Shown here: positions 52,163 to 60,560 of the stretch, in pieces
Position numbering within the stretch: position 1 is the stretch's first letter
Layout of the letters: each line of letters opens with the position of its first letter
From: Streptomyces sp. 3214.6
GTDB lineage: Bacteria; Actinomycetota; Actinomycetes; Streptomycetales; Streptomycetaceae
Reading direction: 5' to 3'
DNA length: 64,000 bases
NCBI RefSeq assembly: GCF_900129855.1
Contig: NZ_LT670819.1
Coordinates: forward strand, 6,014,001-6,078,000
Translations under genes and position numbers: made by a program
The notes under the pieces: model-generated
What the model was told of the DNA's origin: nothing
The model's database searches: none
What the model saw: the letters and a program-made list of their open reading frames with translations, nothing else

Positions 52163-52771
52163 CTACGGCGTAAGGGTCGTCACGAGCGTCTCCTGGAGCC
52201 CGCCCAGCCACAGGTACGCCATCACCATCGGCTTGCGCGGATCCTCGTCCGGCAGCCGGTAGAGCAGGTCGGTGTCGTCCTCGTCGGTGATCTCCAGCCG
52301 GGAGCCGATCGCGAGCCGCAGGTCGTTCAGCGCGCGCAGCCACTGCTGGGACTCCCGCGGGGTCAGCTTCAGCACCGCCCCGCCCTCACCGGCCGCCTCG
52401 GCGGCCAGCGCGTCCAGCGAGCGCACCACCGCGAGGGCGTTCTCACGCTTGCCGGCCCTGAGGTCGTTCTCGGTGTAGCGGCGGAACTCGGCGGAGTGCG
52501 CCTTCTGCTCGTCCGCCTGCCGCGGCCCCGGGGTGCCCTCCGGGTCGGTGTAGGCGTCGGGGAAGAGCCGGCGCAGCACCGGGTCGGCGGGGGGCTCGCT
52601 CGGCCCCTCGGCGAAGAGCTCGGCGAGCGGGTCGTCGGGGGTGTCCTCGGCGGGGCCGGGGCCGATCAGCTCCAGGAGCTGCACGGCCAGCGACCGGATG
52701 ATGGAGATCTCGACGTCGTCGAGTGCGACGGCCGCGCCGCCGCCGGGGAGCGGTTCGAAGTGTCCAGGCAT
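52163..52771 (-). CDS. DUF2017 family protein
   Basis: 202 residues, an actinobacterial family of unknown function encoded next to clpS. Features: VALDDVEISIIRSLAVQLLELIG, DPLAELFAEG, DPVLRRLFPDAYTDPE, FRRYTENDLRAGKRENALAVVRSL and WLRALNDLRLAIGSRLEITDED. ATG used; the GTG 14 codons upstream overlaps clpS. It follows clpS by 11 bases, so the two are cotranscribed, and a role in protein quality control is possible (inference). Confidence 0.88.
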   Translation of the reverse strand: MPGHFEPLPGGGAAVALDDVEISIIRSLAVQLLELIGPGPAEDTPDDPLAELFAEGPSEPPADPVLRRLFPDAYTDPEGTPGPRQADEQKAHSAEFRRYTENDLRAGKRENALAVVRSLDALAAEAAGEGGAVLKLTPRESQQWLRALNDLRLAIGSRLEITDEDDTDLLYRLPDEDPRKPMVMAYLWLGGLQETLVTTLTP

Positions 52772-52782
52772 ATGAGGGGAGG

Positions 52783-53100
52783 CTACTTCCGGTCCTGCTG
52801 GAGGGTGGCCCACAGGCCGTAGCCGTGCATGGCCTGCACGTCGCGTTCCATCTCCTCGCGGGAGCCGCTGGAGACGACCGCCCGGCCCTTGTGGTGGACG
52901 TCGAGCATGAGCTTGGTGGCCTTGTCCTTGGAGTAGCCGAAGTACGACTGGAAGACGTACGTCACATAGCTCATGAGGTTGACCGGGTCGTTGTGGACGA
53001 TCGTGACCCAGGGGACGTCCGGCTCGGGTACGGCGAAGACCTCCTCCGCCGATTCGGTGCGTTCGATCTCAAGGGGAGCGGGTGACGTCACAACGCCCAT
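52783..53100 (-). CDS. clpS: ATP-dependent Clp protease adaptor ClpS
   Basis: 105 residues. N-degron-binding signature WVTIVHNDPVNLMSYVTYVF and LMLDVHHKGRAVVSSGSREEME. ClpS delivers N-end-rule substrates to the ClpA/ClpC-ClpP protease. The start is the ATG at 53100; GTG 53091 would drop three residues. A longer ORF running upstream into the pncB region is a shadow of the divergent gene. Divergent from pncB with about 60 bp between. Confidence 0.92.
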   Translation of the reverse strand: MGVVTSPAPLEIERTESAEEVFAVPEPDVPWVTIVHNDPVNLMSYVTYVFQSYFGYSKDKATKLMLDVHHKGRAVVSSGSREEMERDVQAMHGYGLWATLQQDRK

Positions 53101-53144
53101 GCTGCCACGCATCCGGGAAATCGTCACACCGACGAAAAGGGGTG

Positions 53145-53158
53145 TAGCATCTGCTGCC
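53145..53158 (+). promoter_or_regulatory. Predicted leaderless promoter of pncB
   Basis: TAGCAT at 53145-53150 fits the -10 pattern and would place +1 two bases before the ATG. No ribosome-binding site is present upstream of that ATG, in agreement with a leaderless mRNA. Confidence 0.5.
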
Positions 53159-54514
53159 ATGAACACAGCGGACCTTGGGCTGCCGGTAGAGGTTCCCTCG
53201 ACAGCGCTCTTCACGGACCAGTACGAGCTGACGATGCTGCAGGCCGCCCTGAAGGCGGGCACGGCCGAACGGCGCAGCGTGTTCGAGGTCTTCACCCGGC
53301 GACTGCCGGACGGTCGGCGCTACGGCGTCGTCGCCGGCACCGGGCGGGTCCTGGACGCCGTCGAGAACTTCCGCTTCGACGCCGACGTCCTGGGTTTCCT
53401 GCGCGAACGCGGCATCGTCGACGCGGAGACCCTGGACTGGCTCGCCGGATACCGCTTCTCGGGTGACATCTGGGGCTACCCCGAGGGCGAGGTGTACTTC
53501 CCGGGCTCGCCGATCATGCGGGTCGAGGGCTCCTTCGCCGAGTGCGTGCTCCTGGAGACCGTGATCCTCTCCATCCTCAACCACGACTCCGCGATCGCGG
53601 CCGCCGCCTCCCGCATGTCCTCCGCCGCGGGCGGGCGCCCGCTGATCGAGATGGGCGCCCGCCGCACCCACGAACTGGCCGCGGTCGCCGCGTCCCGCGC
53701 CGCCTACGTCGGCGGCTTCACCACCACCTCCGACCTCGCCGCCGGCTTCCGCTACGGCATCCCCACCGTCGGCACCAGCGCCCACGCCTTCACCCTGCTC
53801 CACGACCACGAGCGGGACGCCTTCCAGGCCCAGGTGAACTCCCTCGGCCGGGGCACCACCCTCCTCGTGGACACCTACGACGTCGCCGAGGCCGTCCGCA
53901 TGGCCGTGGAGGTGGCGGGACCCGAGCTCGGCGCGGTCCGCATCGACTCCGGCGACCTGCTCCTCGTCGCCCACCGGGTCCGCCAGCAGCTCGACGAGCT
54001 CGGCGCGCGCGACACCCGCATCATCGTCACCTCCGACCTCGACGAGTACGCCATCGCCTCCCTCGCCGCGGCCCCCGTGGACGCCTACGGCGTCGGCACC
54101 CAGCTCGTCACCGGCTCCGGGCACCCCACCTGCTCCATGGTCTACAAGCTGGTCGCCCGCGCCGAGTCCGCCGACCCCGGGTCCCCGCTGCTGCCGGTCG
54201 CGAAGAAGTCCTCCGGCGGCAAGACCTCCATCGGCGGCCGCAAGTGGGCGGCGCGCCGGCCCGACGCGTACGGCGTCGCCGAGGCCGAGGTCGTCGGCAC
54301 CGGCGACGTCTCCGCCGAACTGGCCGACCACCAACTGCTCGTCGAGCTGGTCAAGGGCGGCCAGGTCGTCGCCCGCGAGCCCCTGGACGTCGTCCGCGAC
54401 CGCCACACGGCGGCCCTCGACCGCCTCCCGCTCTCCGCGACCCAGCTGTCCCGCGGCGAACCCGTCATTCCCACGGAGTATGTACAGGACCACCCGGGTA
54501 ACTCGGGTAACTAG
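53159..54514 (+). CDS. pncB: Nicotinate phosphoribosyltransferase
   Basis: 451 residues; makes nicotinate mononucleotide from nicotinate and PRPP in NAD salvage. Conserved DQYELTMLQAAL at the start, with GTSAHAFTLL and the phosphate-binding VRIDSGDLLLVAHRVRQ and GVGTQLVTG. With the nicotinamidase 100 bp downstream it forms a nicotinamide-to-NAMN salvage pair. The ATG at 53159 was chosen because the family begins at residue 15 or so with STALFTDQYELTM. Confidence 0.95.
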   Translation: MNTADLGLPVEVPSTALFTDQYELTMLQAALKAGTAERRSVFEVFTRRLPDGRRYGVVAGTGRVLDAVENFRFDADVLGFLRERGIVDAETLDWLAGYRFSGDIWGYPEGEVYFPGSPIMRVEGSFAECVLLETVILSILNHDSAIAAAASRMSSAAGGRPLIEMGARRTHELAAVAASRAAYVGGFTTTSDLAAGFRYGIPTVGTSAHAFTLLHDHERDAFQAQVNSLGRGTTLLVDTYDVAEAVRMAVEVAGPELGAVRIDSGDLLLVAHRVRQQLDELGARDTRIIVTSDLDEYAIASLAAAPVDAYGVGTQLVTGSGHPTCSMVYKLVARAESADPGSPLLPVAKKSSGGKTSIGGRKWAARRPDAYGVAEAEVVGTGDVSAELADHQLLVELVKGGQVVAREPLDVVRDRHTAALDRLPLSATQLSRGEPVIPTEYVQDHPGNSGN

Positions 54515-54613
54515 GACGCGCGCCCGGCGCACACACCGGGCGATGCCCCCTCCCGCCCGACCGCCAAAGTCTCTAGGCTCAATTACTTCAACCTCAGTCG
54601 AAGGACACCGCCC

Positions 54614-55198
54614 ATGCGCCGCGCCTTGATCGTCGTAGATGTGCAGAACGACTTCTGCGAAGGGGGCAGTCTCGCGGTGGCCGGCGGCGCCGACGTGGCC
54701 GCCGCGATCACCGAGCTGATCGGGCAGGCCCCCGCCGGATACCGGCACGTCGTGGCCACCCGCGACCACCACATCGCCCCCGGCGGCCACTTCGCGGACA
54801 ACCCCGACTACGTCCACTCCTGGCCCGCGCACTGCGTCGCCGGCACCGAGGGCGTCGGCTTCCACCCCAACTTCGCCCCGGCCGTCGCCTCCGGCGCCAT
54901 CGACGCCGTCTTCAGCAAGGGCGCCTACGCGGCCGCCTACAGCGGCTTCGAGGGCGCCGACGAGAACGGCGTCAAGCTGGGCGACTGGCTGCGCGCCCGC
55001 CAGGTCGACGAGGTGGACGTCGTCGGCATCGCCACCGACCACTGCGTACGCGCCACCGCCCTGGACGCGGCCCGCGAGGGCTTCCGCACCCAGGTCCTGC
55101 TGGACCTCACCGCGGGCGTGGCCAAGGAGACCACCGACCGCGCCCTGGAGGAACTCCGCGAGGCCGGCGTCGACCTCTCCGGGAAGCCGGTCGTCTAG
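54614..55198 (+). CDS. pncA: Nicotinamidase
   Basis: 194 residues. Hydrolyses nicotinamide to nicotinate. The catalytic triad is visible: D9 (VVDVQNDF), K102 (SKG) and C144 (TDHCVRA), with metal ligands D51, H53 and H73. It also activates pyrazinamide in related bacteria. GAAGGA precedes the ATG. Same strand as pncB, separated by about 100 bp, so it may have its own promoter. Confidence 0.95.
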   Translation: MRRALIVVDVQNDFCEGGSLAVAGGADVAAAITELIGQAPAGYRHVVATRDHHIAPGGHFADNPDYVHSWPAHCVAGTEGVGFHPNFAPAVASGAIDAVFSKGAYAAAYSGFEGADENGVKLGDWLRARQVDEVDVVGIATDHCVRATALDAAREGFRTQVLLDLTAGVAKETTDRALEELREAGVDLSGKPVV

Positions 55199-55205
55199 CC
55201 CCGCC

Positions 55206-55400
55206 ATGGACTCGACGAGTATCGAGGGGACCGGGGGATCGAGGGGATCGAGGGGGGCCGTCAGCAGTCACCCTGGAGGACGCGATGGTGCGGCAGCAGA
55301 CCCGACTGGCCGGGGAACCGACCTCCTGGCCCCCGTCTGGCACCTGCTCGACCTGACCCCGGGCGGCCGGGGCGACTGGTATCCCTCCCTCGATTACTGA
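55206..55400 (+). CDS. Small ORF of doubtful status
   Basis: 64 codons starting at ATG 55206, eight bases after pncA. The N-terminal half comes from an imperfect GGGATCGAGG repeat (GSRGSRGAVSS). The end reads LLAPVWHLLDLTPGGRGDWYPSLDY, which looks more protein-like. No ribosome-binding site of note and no family. It may be a non-coding frame between pncA and the LacI gene. Confidence 0.3.
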   Translation: MDSTSIEGTGGSRGSRGAVSSHPGGRDGAAADPTGRGTDLLAPVWHLLDLTPGGRGDWYPSLDY

Positions 55401-55468
55401 CCTGCCCCGACCGCCCGCCCGCGTTACCGTTTCCGCAAGGTGTGCCCGCACAACTCGCCCCCACGGAG

Positions 55469-56560
55469 ATGGTGTTGACGCAACGCTCGCATGTACGGCG
55501 CCCCACGCTCGAGGACGTCGCCCGGCAGTCGGGAGTGTCGAAGTCGACCGTGTCCCGGGTGGTCAACGGGGAGGCCCGGGTGAGCGCGGAGGTCGTCGAC
55601 CGGGTTCGCCGGGTCGTCTCCGAACTCGGCTACGTCCCCAACCAGGGCGCCCGCCAGCTCGTCACCCACCGCACCGGCGCGGTCGCGGTCGTCGCCGCCC
55701 AGCCTGCCGACCGGCTCTTCATCGACCCGTTCTTCGACTGCCTGCTGCGCGGCATCCGCCGCGAACTCGCCCGGCACGGCGCCCAGGCCGTCCTGCTGTT
55801 CCTCGACGAACCCGACGACTACGCGCGCGTGGCCGACTACCTGGGCGGCGGCCATGTCGACGGCGCGCTGCTGTTCTCCCTGCTCCCCGGCGACCGCCTG
55901 CCGGAGATGATCGACCGTCTCGGCCTGCCCGCCGTCTTCGGCGGCCGCCCCCTCCTGCGCGACGGCGACACCGTGCACGGCCACGCCTACGTCGACGGCG
56001 ACAACCGCGGCGGCGCCCGGCAGGCCGTCCAGCATCTGGTCTCGCTCGGACGGCAGCACATCGCCACCGTCGCCGGCCCCTACGACCAGGAGACTTCCGC
56101 CGCCGACCGCCTCGCCGGCTACCGGGACGTCCTGCCGGCCGCCCCGGCCGACCTCGTCGAGAAGGCCGACTACACCCGGCAGGGCGGCGCCGCGGCCATG
56201 GCCGCGCTGCTGGACCGCCGCCCCGACCTGGACGCCGTGTTCGTCGCCTCCGACTTCATGGCCTCCGGCGCCCTGCAGACCCTGCGCGAGCGCGGCCGCA
56301 GGGTCCCGGACGACGTGGCCGTCGTCGGCTTCGACGACCTCGCCTCCATCGCCGAGACGACCGACCCGCCGCTGACCACCGTCCACCAGGACGTGAAGGA
56401 GATGGGCCGGCTGATGGCACAGCTGCTGATGCGGGACAGAGCGGCGGGCGGAGCGGCGGGCGGGGTGGCGGGCGCGGCGGCGGAGGGAGCCGTGCACGTG
56501 GCGTCCGAGGTGTCCTCCGTGGTCGTCCCCACCCAACTGGTCCGACGGGCCTCCGCTTGA
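55469..56560 (+). CDS. LacI-family transcriptional regulator
   Basis: 363 residues. The HTH reads TLEDVARQSGVSKSTVSRVVNGEARVS with the hinge helix near QGARQLVTHRTG. The periplasmic-binding-like effector domain follows (FGGRPLLRDGDTVHGHAYVDGDNRGGA, VFVASDFMASGALQTL, VAVVGFDDLAS). A low-complexity Ala/Gly insert (AAGGAAGGVAGAAAEGA) sits near the C-terminus. ATG 55469 is used; a GTG at 55442 is possible. No sugar operon is adjacent, so its target is unlinked or autoregulatory. Confidence 0.88.
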   Translation: MVLTQRSHVRRPTLEDVARQSGVSKSTVSRVVNGEARVSAEVVDRVRRVVSELGYVPNQGARQLVTHRTGAVAVVAAQPADRLFIDPFFDCLLRGIRRELARHGAQAVLLFLDEPDDYARVADYLGGGHVDGALLFSLLPGDRLPEMIDRLGLPAVFGGRPLLRDGDTVHGHAYVDGDNRGGARQAVQHLVSLGRQHIATVAGPYDQETSAADRLAGYRDVLPAAPADLVEKADYTRQGGAAAMAALLDRRPDLDAVFVASDFMASGALQTLRERGRRVPDDVAVVGFDDLASIAETTDPPLTTVHQDVKEMGRLMAQLLMRDRAAGGAAGGVAGAAAEGAVHVASEVSSVVVPTQLVRRASA

Positions 56561-56654
56561 GCCGTCACCTGGGCATCGGAGCCCCGGTCTCACTCCCCGG
56601 CCCGATTACGTCCATCATGTGGGATCACACTCCTGGGCGCGGACCGGGAATCGA

Positions 56655-56666
56655 TACGATGAGCCC
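56655..56666 (+). promoter_or_regulatory. Predicted promoter giving a leaderless cysteine leader peptide
   Basis: TACGAT at 56655-56660 fits the -10 pattern; +1 would be the A of the leader-peptide ATG at 56667. No Shine-Dalgarno precedes that ATG, so the peptide would be translated from the extreme 5' end of the mRNA. Confidence 0.5.
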
Positions 56667-56762
56667 ATGGTTTTGAACGACGTGAGCGAGAAGACGCCGG
56701 GCGCACTGCTCGTGGCGCGGCTGCACGTCGACCTGTGCAGGCTCGCCAGCGCCATCTGTTGA
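56667..56762 (+). CDS. Leader peptide ahead of cysO-cysM
   Basis: 31 residues: MVLNDVSEKTPGALLVARLH then VDLCRLASAIC, with cysteine codons at residues 26 and 31, the last just before the stop. From memory, streptomycetes and other actinobacteria have such putative leader peptides ending LCRLASAIC before sulfur genes. Mycobacterial cysteine operons are controlled by leaderless poly-Cys uORFs. Cys-tRNA shortage would stall ribosomes on these codons and change RNA folding downstream; a GTGAGCCG/CGGCTCTCAC stem follows at about 56785-56803. Too short for automatic ORF calling. Confidence 0.65.
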   Translation: MVLNDVSEKTPGALLVARLHVDLCRLASAIC

Positions 56763-56861
56763 CGCAGGCCCTGCCGCCGCACGGCCGTGAGCCGCGGCTC
56801 TCACACGCACGTTTTCCGCGCTGCCCGCACCGCACCTTCCTCCCGACAGGAGCCCTGAGCC

Positions 56862-57140
56862 ATGGCCATCGAGGTCCGCATCCCGACCATTCTCCGCCAG
56901 TACACCGACGGTCAGAAGGCGGTGGAGGGCAGCGGTGACACCCTCGCCGACCTGTTCACCGACCTCGAGACCCGGCATGCGGGCATCCACGCCCGCATCG
57001 TGGACGACGGCAAGCTGCGCCGCTTCGTGAACGTGTACCTCAACGACGAGGACGTCCGCTTCGTCGACGGCATCGACACCAAGCTGACCGACGGCGACAC
57101 CGTGACGATCCTGCCGGCCGTGGCCGGCGGCATGGCCTAG
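56862..57140 (+). CDS. cysO: Sulfur-carrier protein CysO (ThiS/MoaD fold)
   Basis: 92 residues of the ubiquitin-like sulfur carriers: VRIPTILRQYTDGQKAVEGSG, LADLFTDLETRHAGIHARIVDDG and DTVTILPAVAGG. The thiocarboxylated C-terminal glycine supplies sulfide to CysM. Here two residues (Met-Ala) follow the Gly-Gly, so the tail must be cut before activation, a job the JAMM protein Mec+ can do. AGGAGCC lies upstream of the ATG. Cotranscribed with cysM 15 bp downstream. Confidence 0.93.
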   Translation: MAIEVRIPTILRQYTDGQKAVEGSGDTLADLFTDLETRHAGIHARIVDDGKLRRFVNVYLNDEDVRFVDGIDTKLTDGDTVTILPAVAGGMA

Positions 57141-57155
57141 GCCGGCAGACCGGCC

Positions 57156-58106
57156 ATGCGCTACGACTCCCCGCTGGCCGCGGTGGGCAACACCCCTCTG
57201 GTGCGCCTGCCGCGGCTGTCGCCGTCCGCCGACGTCCGCATCTGGGCCAAGCTGGAGGACCGCAACCCCACCGGCTCGGTGAAGGACCGCCCCGCCCTGC
57301 ACATGGTCGAACAGGCGGAGAAGGACGGCCGCCTCACCCCCGGCTGCACCATCCTGGAGCCGACCTCGGGCAACACCGGTATCTCGCTGGCCATGGCGGC
57401 CAAGCTCAAGGGCTACCGGATGGTCTGCGTGATGCCCGAGAACACCTCGCAGGAACGCCGGGACCTGCTCGGCATGTGGGGCGCCGAGATCATCTCCTCC
57501 CCGGCCGCGGGCGGCTCCAACACCGCCGTCCGCGTCGCCAAGGAACTCGCCGCCGAGCACCCCGACTGGGTGATGCTCTACCAGTACGGCAACCCCGACA
57601 ACGCCGGCGCCCACTACGCGACGACCGGCCCGGAGATCCTCGCCGACCTCCCCTCGATCACGCACTTCGTGGCCGGCCTGGGCACGACCGGCACCCTCAT
57701 GGGCGTCGGCCGCTACCTCCGCGAGCACAAGCCGGACGTGAAGATCGTCGCCGCCGAGCCGCGCTACGACGACCTGGTCTACGGCCTGCGCAACCTCGAC
57801 GAGGGCTTCGTACCCGAGCTCTACGACGCCTCCGTCCTCACCACCCGCTTCTCGGTCGGCTCGGCGGACGCCGTGACCCGCACCCGGGAACTCCTCCAGC
57901 AGGAGGGCATCTTCGCGGGCGTCTCCACCGGCGCGGCCCTGCACGCCGCGATCGGCGTCGGCAAGAAGGCGCTGAAGGCGGGGGAGAGCGCCGACATCGC
58001 GTTCGTCGTGGCGGACGGCGGCTGGAAGTACCTCTCGACGGGCGTCTACACGGCGGCCACCACCGAGGAAGCGATCGAGACCCTCCAGGGCCAGCTCTGG
58101 GCGTAG
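57156..58106 (+). CDS. cysM: O-phosphoserine (or O-acetylserine) sulfhydrylase CysM
   Basis: 316 residues of fold-type II PLP enzyme. PLP lysine K43 in NPTGSVKDRP; phosphate-binding TSGNTGISLAMAA and GTTGTLMG. It forms cysteine on CysO using O-phosphoserine in the actinobacterial pathway. The C-terminal residues LQGQLWA reach into the active site in the family. Follows cysO by 15 bp. Start ATG 57156 lacks a strong Shine-Dalgarno; coupling is likely. Confidence 0.94.
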   Translation: MRYDSPLAAVGNTPLVRLPRLSPSADVRIWAKLEDRNPTGSVKDRPALHMVEQAEKDGRLTPGCTILEPTSGNTGISLAMAAKLKGYRMVCVMPENTSQERRDLLGMWGAEIISSPAAGGSNTAVRVAKELAAEHPDWVMLYQYGNPDNAGAHYATTGPEILADLPSITHFVAGLGTTGTLMGVGRYLREHKPDVKIVAAEPRYDDLVYGLRNLDEGFVPELYDASVLTTRFSVGSADAVTRTRELLQQEGIFAGVSTGAALHAAIGVGKKALKAGESADIAFVVADGGWKYLSTGVYTAATTEEAIETLQGQLWA

Positions 58107-58136
58107 GGCGGGCATAGAGCTCATCAACCGCGCGTC

Positions 58137-58158
58137 AGCCCCCTCCTACGAGGGGGCT
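58137..58158 (+). terminator. Hairpin after cysM
   Basis: AGCCCCCTC pairs with GAGGGGGCT across loop CTAC. It lies 30 bases after the stop; no T run, so it may be a weak terminator. Confidence 0.55.
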
Positions 58159-58289
58159 AAACGCTGTCCATAGGGCGGCAAAGAACTTCCTTCGGCACTG
58201 CCGGTCGCCGCACCCGCGGGGCTACGTTCGGCGCGCACCCTGTCATGTCACGCTCACTCGACGCGCGGGGTGTCGACCCTGTTCGAAAT

Positions 58290-58303
58290 GTCATGCTCAT
58301 GAC
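58290..58303. promoter_or_regulatory. Palindrome upstream of the sedolisin gene
   Basis: GTCATG-ct-CATGAC, a 6 bp inverted repeat in the 270-base gap before the protease. The words TGTCATG also occur at about 58243, so TGTCATG is a direct repeat there. Possible binding sites of a regulator of extracellular proteases. Confidence 0.4.
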
Positions 58304-58376
58304 TGCGCGGCTGCCGCCGCTACGCGCGTCACGGGCCTGCCCATCAGCTCGACCCCACCGATGGAGGCAGCACCCC

Positions 58377-60443
58377 ATGCGTGAGTCACACCCGAGCAAG
58401 CGGAGACGGAGCCTGCGAAGACTCCTGACCGTCGCCGTGCCCGCCCTCACCCTCACCGTCGCAGGGCTCATGGCCGCACCGTCCGCAGGCGCCCAACCCG
58501 CCCCGGCCGCCGCACACCCCTCCCGCGTCACCCAGAACACGCAGGCCCTCACCGCCCCCGAGCGGCAGACCGTCCACCCCACCGGCAAGGCCGGCCAGAA
58601 AGTCCCCACCACCCGCCTGTGCGCCACCGCCGCGCCCGGCCACGCGTCCTGCTTCGCCCAGCGCCGCACCGACATCAAGCAGAAGCTCGCCTCCGCGCTC
58701 GCCGCCGCCGCGCCCTCCGGCCTCAGCCCCGCCAACCTGCACAGCGCCTACAACCTGCCCTCGACCGGCGGTTCGGGCCTGACCGTCGCCGTCGTCGACG
58801 CCTACAACGACCCCAACGCCGCGTCCGACCTCGCCACCTACCGCTCGACGTACGGCCTCTCGGCCTGCACCACGGCCAACGGCTGCTTCAAGCAGGTCGG
58901 CCAGACCGGCTCCACCACCTCGCTGCCCTCCAACGACACCGGCTGGGCGGGTGAGGAGGCGCTGGACATCGACATGGTCAGCGCCGTCTGCCCGAACTGC
59001 AACATCATCCTCGTGGAGGCCAGTTCGGCGAACGACTCCGACCTGGGCATCGCCGAGAACGAGGCCGTCGCGCTGGGCGCGAAGGTCGTCTCCAACAGCT
59101 GGGGCGGCGCCGAGTCCTCCTCCCAGACCAGCGAGGACACCCAGTACTTCAAGCACCCGGGCGTCGCCATCACCGTCTCCTCCGGCGACTCCGCCTACGG
59201 CGCCGAGTACCCGGCGACCTCCCAGTACGTGACGGCCGTCGGCGGCACCGCGCTCTCCACCTCCTCCGGGTCCCGCGGCTGGACCGAGTCCGTGTGGAAG
59301 ACGTCCAGCACCGAGGGCACCGGCTCCGGCTGCTCCGCGTACGACGCCAAGCCGAGCTGGCAGACCGACACCGGCTGCTCCAAGCGCATGGAGGCCGACG
59401 TCTCCGCCGTCGCCGACCCGGCCACCGGCGTGGCGGTCTACGACACCTACGGCGGCTCCGGCTGGGCGGTCTACGGCGGCACCAGCGCCTCCGCGCCCAT
59501 CATCGCGGGCGTGTACGCCCTCGCCGGAACCCCGGGTTCCAGCGACTACCCGACGAAGTACCCCTACTCCCACACGAGCAGCCTGTACGACGTCACCAGC
59601 GGCAACAACGGCTCCTGCTCGACCTCGTACTTCTGCACCGCCGGCGCCGGCTACGACGGCCCCACCGGCTGGGGCACCCCCAACGGCACCGCCGCCTTCG
59701 CCTCCGGCGCCGGCAACACGGTGACCGTCACCAACCCCGGCAGCCGCTCCACGGCCGCCGGCAGCTCGGTCAGTCTGCAGATCAGCGCCAGTGACAGCGC
59801 GGGCGCGACCCTCACCTACAGTGCGTCCGGCCTGCCGACCGGCCTGTCGATCAGCAGCTCGACCGGACTGATCTCCGGTACGGCGAGCACGGCGGGCACG
59901 TACTCCGTCACCGTCTCCGCCTCCGACAGCACCGGCGCGTCCGGCTCGGCGTCCTTCACCTGGACGGTGAGCACCTCCGGCGGCGGCACGTGCACCTCGG
60001 CGCAGCTCCTGGGCAACCCGGGCTTCGAGTCCGGCAACACCACATGGACCGGCAGCTCGGGCGTCATCACCAACTCCAGCAGTGAGGCGGCGCACGCCGG
60101 CTCCTACAAGGCATGGCTCGACGGCTACGGCTCCAGCCACACCGACACGCTGTCCCAGTCGGTGACCGTCCCGAGCGGCTGCAAGGCGACGTTCACCTTC
60201 TACCTGCACATCGACAGCGCGGAGACCTCCACCAGCACCGCCTACGACAAGCTGACGGTCACCGCGGGCTCGACGACCCTGGCGACCTACTCCAACCTCA
60301 ACGCGGCCACCGGTTACAGCCAGAAGTCCCTGGACCTGTCCTCGTACGCGGGCTCCACGGTCACGCTCAAGTTCACCGGCGCGGAGGACTCCTCGCTCCA
60401 GACCAGCTTCGTCATCGACGACACTGCGGTGACGACCGGCTGA
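58377..60443 (+). CDS. Secreted sedolisin-like (S53) peptidase with Ig-like and jelly-roll domains
   Basis: 688 residues. The signal peptide ends near AQP (residue 41). A propeptide runs to about residue 120, the S53 catalytic domain from LSPANLHSAYNLP to about residue 450, with E193/D197 (GEEALDID) and S370 (GGTSASAP). A putative Ig domain (residues about 460-540, TVTVTNPGSRSTAAGSS to FTWTV) and a C-terminal jelly-roll module (NPGFESGNTTWTGSS to SFVIDDTAV) follow. It works outside the cell at acid pH in the family. GGAGG precedes ATG 58377. Confidence 0.93.
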   Translation: MRESHPSKRRRSLRRLLTVAVPALTLTVAGLMAAPSAGAQPAPAAAHPSRVTQNTQALTAPERQTVHPTGKAGQKVPTTRLCATAAPGHASCFAQRRTDIKQKLASALAAAAPSGLSPANLHSAYNLPSTGGSGLTVAVVDAYNDPNAASDLATYRSTYGLSACTTANGCFKQVGQTGSTTSLPSNDTGWAGEEALDIDMVSAVCPNCNIILVEASSANDSDLGIAENEAVALGAKVVSNSWGGAESSSQTSEDTQYFKHPGVAITVSSGDSAYGAEYPATSQYVTAVGGTALSTSSGSRGWTESVWKTSSTEGTGSGCSAYDAKPSWQTDTGCSKRMEADVSAVADPATGVAVYDTYGGSGWAVYGGTSASAPIIAGVYALAGTPGSSDYPTKYPYSHTSSLYDVTSGNNGSCSTSYFCTAGAGYDGPTGWGTPNGTAAFASGAGNTVTVTNPGSRSTAAGSSVSLQISASDSAGATLTYSASGLPTGLSISSSTGLISGTASTAGTYSVTVSASDSTGASGSASFTWTVSTSGGGTCTSAQLLGNPGFESGNTTWTGSSGVITNSSSEAAHAGSYKAWLDGYGSSHTDTLSQSVTVPSGCKATFTFYLHIDSAETSTSTAYDKLTVTAGSTTLATYSNLNAATGYSQKSLDLSSYAGSTVTLKFTGAEDSSLQTSFVIDDTAVTTG

Positions 60444-60560
60444 TCCTGCCTGCGCCTGTGCGTGTGGGAGGGGACGAGAGGGAGCCGGATGCTCGGGAGA
60501 AACGTCACACCGAAGTCCGGGCACCCTCCCCCTCCCACACAGCAGGAAGGCGGCGACCCC

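Noticed and set aside
56785..56803. A clear intrinsic terminator/antiterminator pair after the cysteine leader peptide
   Set aside because: A stem exists but lacks a T run and has a bulge; I cannot name a defined terminator by eye, so the mechanism is left open.
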